Below, in pieces: positions 18,481 to 32,300 of a stretch of DNA of 64,000 nucleotides. The stretch is from Branchiostoma floridae (Eukaryota; Chordata; Leptocardii; Amphioxiformes; Branchiostomatidae): the NCBI RefSeq assembly GCF_000003815.2, contig NC_049982.1, positions 18,343,534 to 18,407,533 of the forward strand, written 5' to 3'. The notes below the pieces were generated by a model. The model was given only the letters and a program-made list of their open reading frames with translations. It searched no databases and had not been told where the DNA came from. The translations under genes were made by a program, and so were the position numbers. The first letter of the stretch is position 1; every line of letters begins with the position of its first letter.

Positions 18481-21400
18481 TACAACGGATACTTGAAAGG
18501 TTGCCCGCGGATAAAGGTGAACTAGCGTTACATCTCTTCAGCGGTTAAGTAATTGTGCATCTTCTATCTTACTATGAGATAAATACCAAACTTTGAAACA
18601 AGTGATAATGCAATCAGATCTTCATCATAAATAGGAAGGGGCCCCATAAATGTTTCAAGAAATTATTTAAGACACATTCTTATAAAGAGCGATAAAGTTT
18701 GGTATAACTATGAGTCTAGAATTTGAGAGCAACGGTTGTTGATTGTCGTGGTAACTGCGAACCTCTGTTGGCAATTTGACAACACTGGCGAGACATAGTA
18801 AGTCTGATACAGGTAGCGGCGTTTCCCACAGGTGTGGTAGTTTGACCCCTTGGTTACCATGGAGCAAACAGGTAACAGTATCCAACTTACTTCATAGTTG
18901 GGTGCTACCATTGTGTCTAATAAGAGGGCCACTGTTAGTATATCTAATGCATGTAAGAACATGGTAGAAACAAAAGTGATGCCTTGAATGCATCCAGCAA
19001 TCCGACGATCAAACGGGAACACGCTTATGTATTCCGAACATTTCCATTCTGAATTTAGCATATTGCAATGTTTCATCAGATGAAACATTCTCCCTTCTCC
19101 TATGACGGTGGCATGGCCCTGTTTGGTGACAACAAAGGGAAGTTGAAACTTTGCCCGGCAAGTTGCCACTGGCAATGCTGCACAGCAAGACGGACTGGTG
19201 AATTTTCTTCGGACCAACCGACCATCTGGATAGCAGAAACAGCCAACAGGTGAGTAAAACTGGCTTCACACTATCGGATTAACGTCATGTTTATTATGAT
19301 TAACAGTAACACCTTAATATGTCCCCCTGGGGTAGGGGTGTGGAGAGAGAGACCCCGGGGATGGAAGGGTGGGGCATGTGCGGATTACGTCTATGTGGGG
19401 AAAGGGGAGGGCAGAGGTACATGAACTTGTCCCAAAGGCCAATGTTAACATTTGATCTGACATTAGTAGGTACCTTGTATGGCTGCTGACAAAGGCATGG
19501 CACAGAACTTTAATATCAGTAACGCTTAAGATACTCGAGTGTGTCTTACAATAAGTTACATAGAACTCATTTAATAGAACAACTTCCTTTTTTTAACACG
19601 ATTCATATTATGCGATATGAGTTATGATGACGTCGATCTGAAAGTGGGAATTCACAAAGTACATTATCTTCGGTTCAAAAATTTTCACATTTCGCTAGCT
19701 GGACGTTGCTAAGTTTATGCAAAAAAGTCAGGTTGTTGTAACAAATGAGTCGGCGTCTCCGGACGGGTGACAGACTATTCAGCTCAAGCACCCGTGTTTC
19801 AACACGCACACGGACTGTTGGCAAGTTGTTTCCTGTTGAAAGCTTTTAAGACGACAAAAGAGACCACGGAAACTTCTAAAAACACGTCTTTCATGGGAGG
19901 CATTGGAAAAGATAACGAGGCTTGCTGGTGGAAATTGAAAGTTAAAACATTGTCCTACAAAACACTGTCCAGCAAAAAACGTTTCAAATACAGCAGTACA
20001 AACATGCAATCACTGCTTCTTGAGAGAATATTATATATTCCATGTCACTAGCAGAGGAGCATGTCCTCATACATGTGATAACCAACCTTACACCCACAGA
20101 TGATTCAAATATTTAAAAGGTATTGGGCAACACACGTTTATAATAGTTACACTGGTGGTAGCGGTGTGATGTAACAGTTCATGATCGGAACAAAAGTACA
20201 AAAAGCAACGTCGAGAAATATCAAGACGAATGCAATTTGTCGTTACTCTGTGAATACATGTTATTGTGTTCTCTGTTGACAAAACTAATCAGTTTCTAAC
20301 CATTTGAACTCGAGTACTGGAATGGTTTGTTGGCAATGGGTTACATATGGGTACCATAAAGCAAAGGAAAACGCAACGCTTAGAGGGTCAACCGTGCCAG
20401 TGTCTTATCTAACAAGTGAGTTATAACGCCACGTTTTATGTACACAGCTTGACAGTGACCGACCCGGGTCATCAGCAAATGACGGAACAAGTTTCAGTGT
20501 TCTGTAGTCGAACAGCACTTTCCCATGATAAAGTGTCGGGAAATTTCTTTTAAAGAAACACTGATTATTTATCGTTTTAACCATAGTTAACGTGGGGATA
20601 TACACACGTTGCATGGGTAGTTCACTTCAGAACACAGGGCACTTAATATCAGGACAAAATTTTCGTGGCTCGCTGAATTCAATATTTGTTTAATTTCTTG
20701 TGATAGAACTTACTGTAACAAGAGGCATGTGGGGGGATAGAATTCACTAAAGTCTGATTAAATTTTGGAAAGGTGGAGATTACATGTCTGACACAATAGG
20801 ATTGTCGCGGCAATGGGTATCAGTAATCAAAACTAGCATGTATGATCATGTATAACTGAGAAAGAGCTCACTCGTTTATGTAATACTATATAAAACATTG
20901 CAAGATACGCCATATGCAAGTTCTATGTCATATCATCTGACGTTTTGCGTCTACCTGGCGTTAAGTTCACGCTACCTGGCGCACACATTAACGGGGTAAG
21001 CCTTGCGTACCACCCGCTTGGCATCGCCTTACCTCTGAATAAAGAACGTAAATAGCTTAGCCGTGTTCCTTTGTCCGCTCAAATTCCTGAACAAGCAATG
21101 GTGCAGGCCACAGTCTTGGCGGGACCGTAATTGGGGGAGATTGCGCAGTTTTGTGTACAAGTTAAGAGTGGAGTTGGCTATCTTAATTGCGTACTTAACC
21201 CTAAGGGCCCGTGAATTCTCCTGAAAACACGCCTCAGGCTGTGCTCGTACTATCTGTGTGTCGAAAAGACGCACAAAAGAAATGTGAGTCATTGTCGGCT
21301 AATGCGTGAGTAAGCATAGGAAATATCAAGTTAAACTAGGCTTTTGGAAAGTAACACTAGCGTCTACTGTACGACGAAGGCGTGAAGATGAAAAGTATTC

Positions 21401-24400
21401 TTATTAGGCTCGTGGTTTGGGTTACACTTTTGGTAGAACGAGAGTCGGACGCTGTCAGCTCGTGTTGTACCACCTGTCAACTACACACGAGTGGCGGGGG
21501 CTGAGAAAGGCTACTCAACATGTCCGACTACGTGTGTTTTGTTTGTGAACAAAAATGCTTTGCTGTGTGTTAATCTCTTATATGTAGCTCAATGTATGTT
21601 CTATCGGTCGTTCGTTTCACCGTCACTTTCTGTGAACAGAGGTGCACCGCAGTAAGGTCACAGGTGAGCAGGGTACAGAGTAAACAGTCAGAGTTCAAAC
21701 ATATATCATCACATGTCATGTGCAAACACTGGGGACAATGGGTAACTATCGAATTTTGACTTTATAGACGAACAAAACAAATAGGACTGGTCGACTTTCT
21801 ATCTTTACTTTGTCTATAAATTGAGAATTTGGCTGTTGTATTGATATATAGATTCCAACTATCGATGTGGCGTAGATTCTAATTCGCATTGTTCTCACAT
21901 GTCGACTTTGGTCGTGGCCTTGTCCCGTAGAGGACATATTCTGACATACGCGTATGAACGCGAGAAATAAAAAACTAGAATATGCCTGTTCTCCTGGCCT
22001 CGGACACTTTTCGTCTTTTATAAAATCTCTGAGCGGGGAAACATTTTGGGACGCGACGACTTAACATCATATACTTAGCTATTTCGTCTTTTGGGTAATT
22101 TCTGATCGAATAAAAACAAAAGACAAAGGCTTCTTTCCCGATTGATTGGCTTATTGCCGAAACAGTTTAAGGCAATAAACTTCTAAAGTACTTTCTTTCA
22201 GCGACCATTGGTTAAAGGGTATGCACTAATCAGAAGTTGTATATCTTTGAGAGTAATAACTTTGGCAGCTCATATATTAAAGACGGAAACAAACGGCCAA
22301 TACACACTGGTGGTTGTTACGTACTAGTACCTATACTACCACTTATCAGTGCAATCATTCTCTGTATCTGCCTATGTAGCCGATATAACCGCCCTTCGGC
22401 GTAACCAGCTCAACATCTCAACTTGATACAACCTGATTATCAAAAAGCGTTCGCAAATAAACTTACAAAACCCGGTCAAGGTTGGTTTGTTTTACCCACC
22501 TGAGTTTTAAGCCAGCTAATGTTTGTGTTGCTACGATCTAGCCTTTAATGAGATCAAGTGAGCTCAGGCCACAATCCTGGAAAGATGTTTCTTTTCAATT
22601 GTGTGTTGTTTGTTGAATCAGGAAACATAGGAGCTTACCTTGCTGTTTCCAATTCGTTGTATACCGATCAACATCAGCTTGTAAACTTGGAGATATCAAG
22701 AAGAAATATTGTGGTTTAAATCAGAAGTCCATAGAAAATATGGTTTGTCGAATTCGCGAAGGCACATATTATTTAACGAAGGTCTGGGTCGCAACCCTCT
22801 GAACATATATGGCCGCTGGAATTATGTCATTATATAGAATTTCAAGAAAGCGTATCCATGTCTAAGGATTTTTATTGATACACGGTGGGGAAACGCGTTT
22901 ATGAATTGCTTATTCTTTTATCATGTCTTCAACTTTGTGTGAGGAGACCCCGGAAAACTCTTTGAGTCCAAATATTTTGGCAGGACAATGTGGTATTGGG
23001 TTGTATTGTGGAGTGACTTTACTCAGCTTGACCCTTGTAAGCGGGTGACTCGTTCTGGGTATGTGCGGTACAAAAGTGTGGAACCAGGCGTGAATGTGGA
23101 GTTTCAACAGTGAGCCAAATTCAGCGATGCTGTAATCGGAGAAAACTAGTCTAGGGAGAGGTAAAAAATAGACGTCGTGACAAATTACTTTAACGAGCGT
23201 TCACAAGCGTTTGAACCACGTACACTTCACAATTCCAACATTGTAATAGGCGCAATAAAAGTGAATAACGCTCGTCTGTCTTGAAACGCCGACGACGTCA
23301 ATTTCAGAACAGGTAATTTTCCCGAGTTTAAAACAACTGTCAGAAATGTCATCAAGCGTCCGTCACGAGTAAACATTAACACTTAGACAATCCTTCACAA
23401 TCAGGATGTGTATGACAATCTTGGTGACGTCACCACCGTCTACATGTCATCACACAGTTACAACCTGCATTGTGTCGCTCGTTCCCAAGGTACCGCGTGC
23501 CATTTTCACACGTCATTAGGTAGGCAAACCTTCGCTTCCCCTCGCTACAATGAGCCCCGAGGGCTGGGCCATTTTACAGACCTGAATGTCAGGAAGCATA
23601 ACAGTTAGCAGTACAAAGATCCACCTGCACCCCCTTTGAAAAACGCTCGGTAAAACTATGATCATATTCCATAATTTCTTTCAAAATGATTAATTAGATG
23701 AGCCTCAGAGGTGTAACTGAAATATAATCATGACACCGCTGTGTCAAGCCAAGCAAACAGAGTGTTCATTCATACAGGCTCAACATGGTTTACTGACTCA
23801 CCAGTAACCCACATAGACTTGTTTTCACGAACAAATATACAGCAGGACAAACTTGTCTATTTCGATACCCAATGTTTGTAATCGCGCGAACGATCGTGCT
23901 GGGGTTAAGCCATTATTAACTGAGTCGGGGGTTCGTACAAAGGTACCACATTGTGCCCCTTTCAGGCGGGGATCGCCCTGCCATGTCTGTTGCTAGGTTA
24001 CAGTGTAGCGAGTTGTCGCACGACAAGTGGGGAAGCCCAACAGGTGTACCCGGCGGAGAACTCTCACCTGTGCCACCTGGTTCGGACGTTATATAACTTA
24101 CACCAGTGCTTTGTGGACATTTATACGGTCTTTAGACAGTCGACATAGCCGTGGTGCATCTGCTTGAGGATTTACGTTGTTAGGATCTTGTGAAGAAGAC
24201 GGTTCGGCTGTTTCCTGTCACACATGCGAGATATACAGGTAACTTCAACATGATTCCCGTCGCAAACCGCTGTGTCTTGGCTAAATGTATCCGACCTTAT
24301 GGTTTAGTAATGGTGCTTGGGCGTCGGGAAAGGTTTTTGCAGTGTAGAGTTGGACTCTGAACTACATTTTTGTATGGCTTGAATAATTAACACGTTTGGT

Positions 24401-26197
24401 AACGCTTGTCGCGTGGCTTCCAACCCAAGGTCTACAATTGTATGGGCTGTTATTTCGCCGATTATACCACTCAACCGACAAACACAGGTCTTGCAGTAAT
24501 TAAGGACTGAGCTGAAAATGGCAAGACGTGTGGCCAGACGTATTCTATCTGGTAATACTTCTCACAAGGATATCACAATTTTGACAATTTGGGTTCAAAT
24601 GTAATGTATCGTCAACATTGTCAAACATGCACTTCCTGTTTACAGACTATTGTATCCCTGTCATGTACAGTGTATGTACATCGTGACTTCATTTACATAA
24701 ATATTAATCTTACTTTGTTCCCTGACCTATCTTCATACATTATTTCTGAATGTAGTTCGTTCAATTTGCAATCGTGTTTTTTCTTGTTTTGAAACCGAAA
24801 CGTCCATTCAGAAGATGCCCTCGAGCTGAAATTGTCCAGCATTTCTATAGGTACGGCGTCAGCATACAACTAGTGGTTTTATTATCAAAGAACACCGCCC
24901 GGAGTTCAGTTAACTTCCAATCCCACGCTTTAATCTGTTTACTGCTGGTAGTCAAACGCTGGGTTCTGTTGGGAGATAGCGTCGCCATGTTTGGGCGTCC
25001 ATAGAAACAACATGGCGGCAGCCTGATGAGAACAGCTGTTAACAGGTGGTTCGGTTCTCATTCCTCCGCATCCAACCGTGTAATGGTCGGGTAAGCCACG
25101 CGAAATAACATCGCTATGGTGAGGATAGTCTTTTCATTTTAGGCAATGGCAGCAAATACACGTTAGCCAAAGCTTTGCGTATACAACAGCAAGTGGGACG
25201 TATATCTTTTTAAAAATCATATACCTTCATGATGCACCATATACATAAAGATCAAGACAGGAACTGTTTTTGACCAATATTCATGATCACCGACTGTGCA
25301 ACATATATATCGACCGATATTCGCAAAATCCTTTACCGATGTAAAATTCATTAACTTCACTTGCTGAGAGGCGGTAAGTAAATGACGCAGTGCAACCACA
25401 TGCGCGATTGTACTTTGTTACTTGGCTACCAAACGTCAGCTAAGCAATGACAGATTTATAATCCACGCAATAGAATCATTAAACATGCCAACGATTCATA
25501 AAAAGTATATCGTGGTGTTTTAACTCTGGGTGTGCCACCCACTATGTGTACTTGTGTTTGCCGCCCTCCCAAGGCGACCGGTGACAGTGTGTAAGGTGGT
25601 TAATGACATAAGTCAGGTGCCAGTGCTATATTACATGTCAGCCGGGGTAGGTAGTTCTCTTGTGCCGGGCGTATTCATTTATTGCATTACCTGTATGTTA
25701 CCACGACTGATTGAGCACCTTTTTCTATATTAGCAGCAGATGTTTATGGGGATATTTATCAGGATAATATTCAATTTACAGTATCCAGACTGCACAATTT
25801 TGAGAAGAAGAAAAACGCATCAAGCAATCGGCAGATTTTGTATTCAATAGAAACTCTGAGATTGGGCGTAAAAATGCTTTAGTTCCGGAACGAATTGTTG
25901 TAGGTAGTAACAAGACCTGGATACAAAAGAAAAGCCTAAAATCTTAGATATTGGAAGTGCGTCATGGTAACGAAGTTGTTCTGTTCATCTCTCCATGTTA
26001 CAGAGTACAGAACCAGTGAAGAGAAGCAGTCGCGGTGAAGCGAGGAACAGAACTTCATTACCAGCGTGAAATACAAGTACTCCGTCTAATTATCGCGCAA
26101 TCAACGTGTTGATTGATTAATTGTGGAACAAAGACGTGCGGACGAAAGTTGACCATGGATTGCATCGGCGAAGTTGTCTGTTAACAACCAAAGAAAC

Positions 26198-26348
26198 ATG
26201 GAAAGATTACTGACGGAAACAATAACTTTTCCATGGGGGATGGCGGAGAGGAAAAGAAAGAGAAGAAGGTATCTGTGGATCGGCGGGCCCGGGGTGAGAT
26301 GGTGGACGTTCTTCACCATACTTCTCATGTGCAGGGCAACAGTATCAG
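26198..26348 (+). CDS. Exon 1: signal sequence
   Basis: ATG at 26198 (A at -3, G at +4) encodes 50 residues plus one base. A basic run ERKRKRRR precedes the hydrophobic WWTFFTILLMC and ATVS. A second in-frame ATG (GGGATGG, residue 15) is equally well placed. The phase-1 donor G/GTATGT joins GTCAGGCT at 30729 to give SGQATTVSTPD. Confidence 0.8.
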
Positions 26349-29300
26349 GTATGTGCAACTATACTGACAAATTTACAAGGCATCTGATTATCCGATAGCC
26401 AGTCCTTATCAGGTGTTGAAATATGTTGAAAAGGCATAAAAGTTCGAACTTTTTTATTTGCTGTTATCCGATCCATATCAAGAAAACCCAGAGAAGGCAA
26501 TGCCACAATTGTCCCCAAATAATCTCTGTTGGGTCAGGCTTCCGAGCTGAATGTGTGCGCAGTTCTCGGTGGAAGAACTTTGTGACTGGTGTGTGTGTAG
26601 CCTGGTCACCTGTTTACCCATGTTTGTGCTAAAGTTGGCCCGTGTTTGTACAGTTTGTTTGACTTGGGTAAGGAACCCTGTACTGTGTGTAACCATTCTC
26701 GGTGCGACAAGGGGTTCGTCCATTGATATATCAGGATCACCAGGCAAAGCAAAATAAATTCATATTTCGAATATAACTACAAACAACACACTGTATTCCA
26801 AGATGTATCTCCTTTACAATGTATGTGTAAGAGGATTGGTTCTCATTTGATGCCATAAGTTAATTCCAAACCGATAGCAATCTCAATCTATGCATAATGA
26901 CATTAGAACATAACGTTTTTTATTCTTTCCATCCACACCTCTGTAAAATGGAACAAATCAAACCATATCAAATTGAGCTTCATTGCTTCCATGGTAACAG
27001 CCATGCCACTTATGTGTGAAACAGGCTTATTTGAGTTGAATGACCAATGTGATATGGACCAATTTTCAAAAGTAGGGCAAGTGGAATAATTAGATACATA
27101 AAGCCCTGGTCTTTACAAAGGAATGTGTGAAGGATGTGTCATGTAGACTTATAGAATTGGTAGATTTTCTGGGTCAGAAAATGCTATACACTTAACTCCC
27201 CTCTTGAGCCTTCATGATAAACCCCAGCTTGGATTCGTTACCAGTAAATACAAAGGCATGCTTGCAATATTTCAACATCTTAGTTGTTACTGATGTCTGT
27301 CTACTTAAATGATTACTGGAACACCAAAGTGAAAAAATTGTTTCTGTTTTTTTTTTTATAAATTTCTGTACCTGCATATATATAGCTGGTATAACCGCCC
27401 TTCGTCGTAACACACCAGCTTTGCAGGCTTCGTAATTCAACGTTTAAAGCATAATTCTTGGTCAGCATTGGTGATTTTTCACTACAGCGGCTTAATTGTA
27501 TGTCTCGGACATCAGGCCTATTCTGAGAAATCATCACAAGTGTTAAACTTTTAACTCTCCCTCAGGCAACAGTAAATGGGGCATCACAAATAACACAGTA
27601 ACAGTTTTCTTGATAGGGGAGCTTTGTACCTTATTCATGAAGGTTTCACACAACATCTCCAAAATATCGCAGCAACTTTAATAGATAAAAAAATAAACAA
27701 TTCTAATACTATTCTAATAAGTGTTTAACTACACAACGAGGATTTAGGGAGGTATATGGAAATATTCAGGAACTTTGCGAGGTATCCGAAATGTATGCAT
27801 TACGATAATCATAGCCTTCTGTTAGAGAGCAACCTCTTGACGCATGTTTAAGTGTTGAATCTAGTCATTAAAATTTTGGCCTCAATCTACAAAAATCCAT
27901 CTGTATGTAAAGTTCATACACAGTCCCCACCAGAAGCTGGGCACATCCTGTAACATGCCCTCAGGATAAATCCGTCTCAAGCCTATAATCATGACTAATT
28001 ACTAGCTTGGCAAAAAAAAAGAAAGGAAGTGTAGCCAAGCCTAGACAGAAATGACAATAGGGCTACTACCAAACTATCCTGCCTGATAGGTGTGGTATTC
28101 AAACAAAACTGATAAAATCACATTTGTCTAATTGCTAAAAAAGGTACATGGCACAATAGGCCTTTTTTAAAAGCCGTTAAAACAAGGAAGAAAAGTTATG
28201 TTGATTTACACTGGCATCTTCGCTGTTGAAATCAGAGTGTGGATAAAATTGTTTACTGTTTATGGTTGCTTGGCAACTTGTATTTGAATCAAGTAGCTTT
28301 GTGGTCTTGGTGTCTCACATTAAGCGGTAGATAGAACTGCCCGCTATAAAAATACACATGGAAAATATTATAGAACATTACTTTCCTTTTATTTGCACAG
28401 TACAAAATTATACTACTCTCACTCAAGTAATAACTTGCTAAACTGAGAAGGCAGTACTGTGATTTTCCTTTTTGAGTCTGGTTAACAATACCTGAACTTG
28501 AAGTTATATCTCATCAATATCTACATTATATATTAAAGAGTGACCAATCTTGCTCTCTCAGTGCATTAGCATTAACTTTTACACGCTATGTGAAAGTCTA
28601 GATACAGTACACAGCATTGGCAACAAAATACATGCTTTCAAGTAAGTTGTGTATACCAAGTACTTTGTTGTCAAAATATAAAGGCCTGAAATTTAAACCT
28701 TGTAAATATTTTTCTTTCCCCTCAGCTTTCCTGCAAGTACAATACGGTCAATAAAAAGTCAAAACCAAATCACAACAATTCATACAGAAGACAGATTCCC
28801 ATAAAGGACAGCATATTTTCTTTAAGGAAGTTGTAGTTGAAGGGAGGAAGTCGGCCTTTAAAAGAAAGTTTTTATCAACAGGGTCTGAGTCACCTTAGGT
28901 GTTCTGGATGGGTGCCATTGAAAGCATATGGAATGCTAAGACTGTAACACACTGTCTACTGTTTCATGTCACCTGACCTGAGGTGGCTCTGGTAACAACA
29001 CAAACACCTGTTGGAAGAACTGGAACAAACACTTGTCTGGGGTGACCTTAAAGAAACACACTACCGTACTAAGGCCTCAGTAAGACGTGGACGCAATTTA
29101 AATTGTATCTCATGACTTCTGTAAAGTCAGTATTGTCTACATCATGCTTTTATTCATGGCTAGGGGAATGAGGTACAAGAGGGTACATCATTGCACGTCT
29201 CCTCTTGCAGTCTATCTAGCTATAAAACCTTGAGGTATTTTGGAAGACAAGGTATACCTAAAACATATAATACTAGCTTGACCAAATCAATGCTCTAAGT

Positions 29301-32300
29301 TTCAACTGGTTACACTCTTGGTAAATAAGCCCCCATCACAGACTAATGTAATACATTTATCCAAAAATTAGATTGACCTGATAATCCATTTTCAACTGAT
29401 CTTAGAAGCAAACTTTTAAAATATTTTGATGTAATGACCAATCAATATAAAGAAGCAATCCATCAATAAGTTTAACTTAAATTTGGACTTTGTCTTTCAT
29501 TAATTCCAAGCAATAATTCAAATAGAATACCAAAAAAATATCATGCTAACCACAAACTTGGATTCCTTAATTGGCCTTGTATCACAAAGTAAAGGAAACA
29601 AAAAAGTCATTGTGTCCATTCATAGTATACCACCAAGGATAAAACCTCCTTGATACCATATACCACCATTGCAGTCTTTCAAAAGTAAAATGTCTTCAAG
29701 TACAATTAGCTTTAAAATCTCTCTCCACTAGTGCTCCTTTGTTGTGTGCTCTACCAAAGCCATTAGTTTGCTACTCATACCTTCACATCTCAGTGCACAT
29801 GCATGGTACACACTGGAAGCCTTTTGTCTACCTTCACACCTTGAGTGGGGTGTAAGTGGGCCTGAGTACAATCAGGAAAAAGTAAAACTCCTCTGATGAC
29901 CTGGTTGTTGAGTAAACAGAAGCTTTAATTGAAAAGCAAATCCGATTCTAGAGCACTCTTCTCTCTAAACCAATCAAAGAATTGTGAAAAAGCTCTGGTT
30001 GCACTGTAAAAAATGATGCTCTATTTTTTTAACAAAAGGAGAATTCATGACAAGTTTGCCATACTTTTTTTTTTTACAAACCAATGGGAATATTCTTCTG
30101 TCACAAAAAATGAAGAACATGTCAGAGCCCTAAATTTCAGATCTTCATTGTCCTGAGAGTTCTTGTATATTCTTTCTCCAAACATAGACATCTCTAAATG
30201 TTGATCCAACAGGTGTTTCAGACAACAAAATTAATAAAAAGCAACGAGATGTTAGCAAGAGACAGCATCTTGTGAGAAAAACAACAGCTACCAATGTCCT
30301 GCATCAAGAACACCATTAGACAAATAAGAGCTTCTGTCACACTACATACATTGTAAAGGCCCAAATACCTTTATGGAAATGACTAATCTAATTCAGCAGT
30401 ACCTAAATCACTCACTCAATTCTGCTTGCCCCCAAGAGGGCAAAGAACACTATTTCATGTTTAAATTGAAGAAAGCAAATTAAAGAGGAAAAGTTGAAAC
30501 CTCCCAGGCAGTAACCTACATTACAGGTACACCTTTGTTAGAGCAAAGATCTAAATCATATCAAAGGCATTAACTTTTAAATGGACACATGTGAAAAATG
30601 TATAAAAATACATATTTAGTATTTTGTGGCACTGAATCATTTGCCAAATATTCTGTATCTATTATCTATAACATTTTTTCACTTTTCTTTTGAATAATAC
30701 CTGTTGTTTTATCTTTGTCCATGTACAGGTCAGGCTACAACAGTCAGCACTCCTGACCCTACCTCGACAGGAGGCAATACAACAGTTACTCTCACTGGCC
30801 AAACAACTCTGAACAACAGTACAACTATTACAACAACAGGTGCAACAACAACAGCCAATGACACAAGTACAGCTCCAACCACAACATCAGGAGATGCAGC
30901 AACTGTGGACAATGTGACACCTCTTCCAACTAACAGCACTGATGCGAACTTAGTCTTACCCNNNNNNNNNNNNNNNNNNNNNNNNNNNNNNNNNNNNNNN
31001 NNNNNNNNNNNNNNNNNNNNNNNNNNNNNNNNNNNNNNNNNNNNNNNNNNNNNNNNNNNNNCACCACTGAGACAATGGAAGTAACAGAGCTGACAACAAT
31101 GACAGAGATCTTAACAACCATAATAAGTAATGAGAATGACACTACAGCTGATCCTACTTCAATAATCACAACCTCCATTGAGACAGGAACTGAGATGGTC
31201 AATGCTACTACTATGCCCGCAACACATGCTACTAATTTTACTATCATACTTGGGACAGAAGACCCCACTGTTGAAACTACAGTAGAAATATCTACAGCAG
31301 AAATGCCAACCATAGCAGATGAGACAACTACAGCAGAAGTGATGACTACAACAGTGCAGCCAGTTGTTACAGTGGTCAACCCAAACAACATTCCAGCCAA
31401 CATGGTACTGAATGTGGTTCTGAATGTGGCACAGACCATTACAGAAGTGACCAATGCAATCCTGTCCACCTTGCTGGACCTGCTCAAAGAATGGTTTCTC
31501 CTGGGACTGTCCAAACAGCAGGCCAACCCCATGCCTGGGAGACGTCGCCTGTTGCAGCTGACCAGTACTACACCTGGACTTGCAACAACCACTCCTGTGA
31601 TTGAAAGTGGCTTTGATGTTCAGGTAAGTCCATCATGAAATAAATATATCATCAGTTATGTCCCATTGACTGCCTTTTCTACATCATAGAGATACATGCA
31701 AATAATTTTAGACTTTGTTGCTTCTAGATAAGCTTTTTCTGTACTCGGTCTGATTGATATGTGTTAAAACAGTAACTTGCCATACTTTGTACTTAATATT
31801 ATGCAATTCTAGAGCAAAAAGATTGATACAAGTAGAATTCTCATAAATACCATGGGTGATTAAAAATATGAATGACACAAAACAGGCCTAAAAATTTGGC
31901 ATATCTTGCCTCTGACTTTTTGATGATAAAAGCTATTAAATGAACCTTAAATTATACCAATGTATGTTTCATCTTTCCTTTAGATCATTAACGTAACAGT
32001 TACGACAGGAGGGCAGCTGGAGATCTCGTTTGTTGTTGTAAATCTGAACAGCAGTGACCCAATAGTGGACCCAACAACAGCAATCAACACATTCAACCGA
32101 GTAACCTCAGAGGAGTTCAACAACATCACCAACAGCGTGGCATCCTCTTTAAACATAACTGGAATGCCAACAGTTGGAACAGCCCTTGTTACAACCACCT
32201 CTGCCGCAAATGTCACAACTTCTCCCAATGTTACAGCTGAAACCTCAACCGAAGCAGTGAATGTGTCAACTGTTGTTGTAACAGCTACTTCTGGAAATGT

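Larger units (their letters stand above)
16741..26197. other. 9.4-kb intergenic region between divergent genes
   Basis: Separates the minus-strand lectin/EGF gene from the plus-strand mucin gene, so it must contain both promoters. I see no exon chain. The content I can name is the truncated mariner-like piece, an inverted repeat near 18353-18480 and a short dispersed-repeat fragment near 22377-22420 (ATAACCGCCCTTCGGCGTAA) that recurs at about 27390. Confidence 0.55.

Noticed and set aside
18708-19217. 169-codon minus-strand ORF in the intergenic region
   Set aside because: Starts at TTG, has no recognisable domain, no clear splice context and no codon pattern distinguishing it from background.
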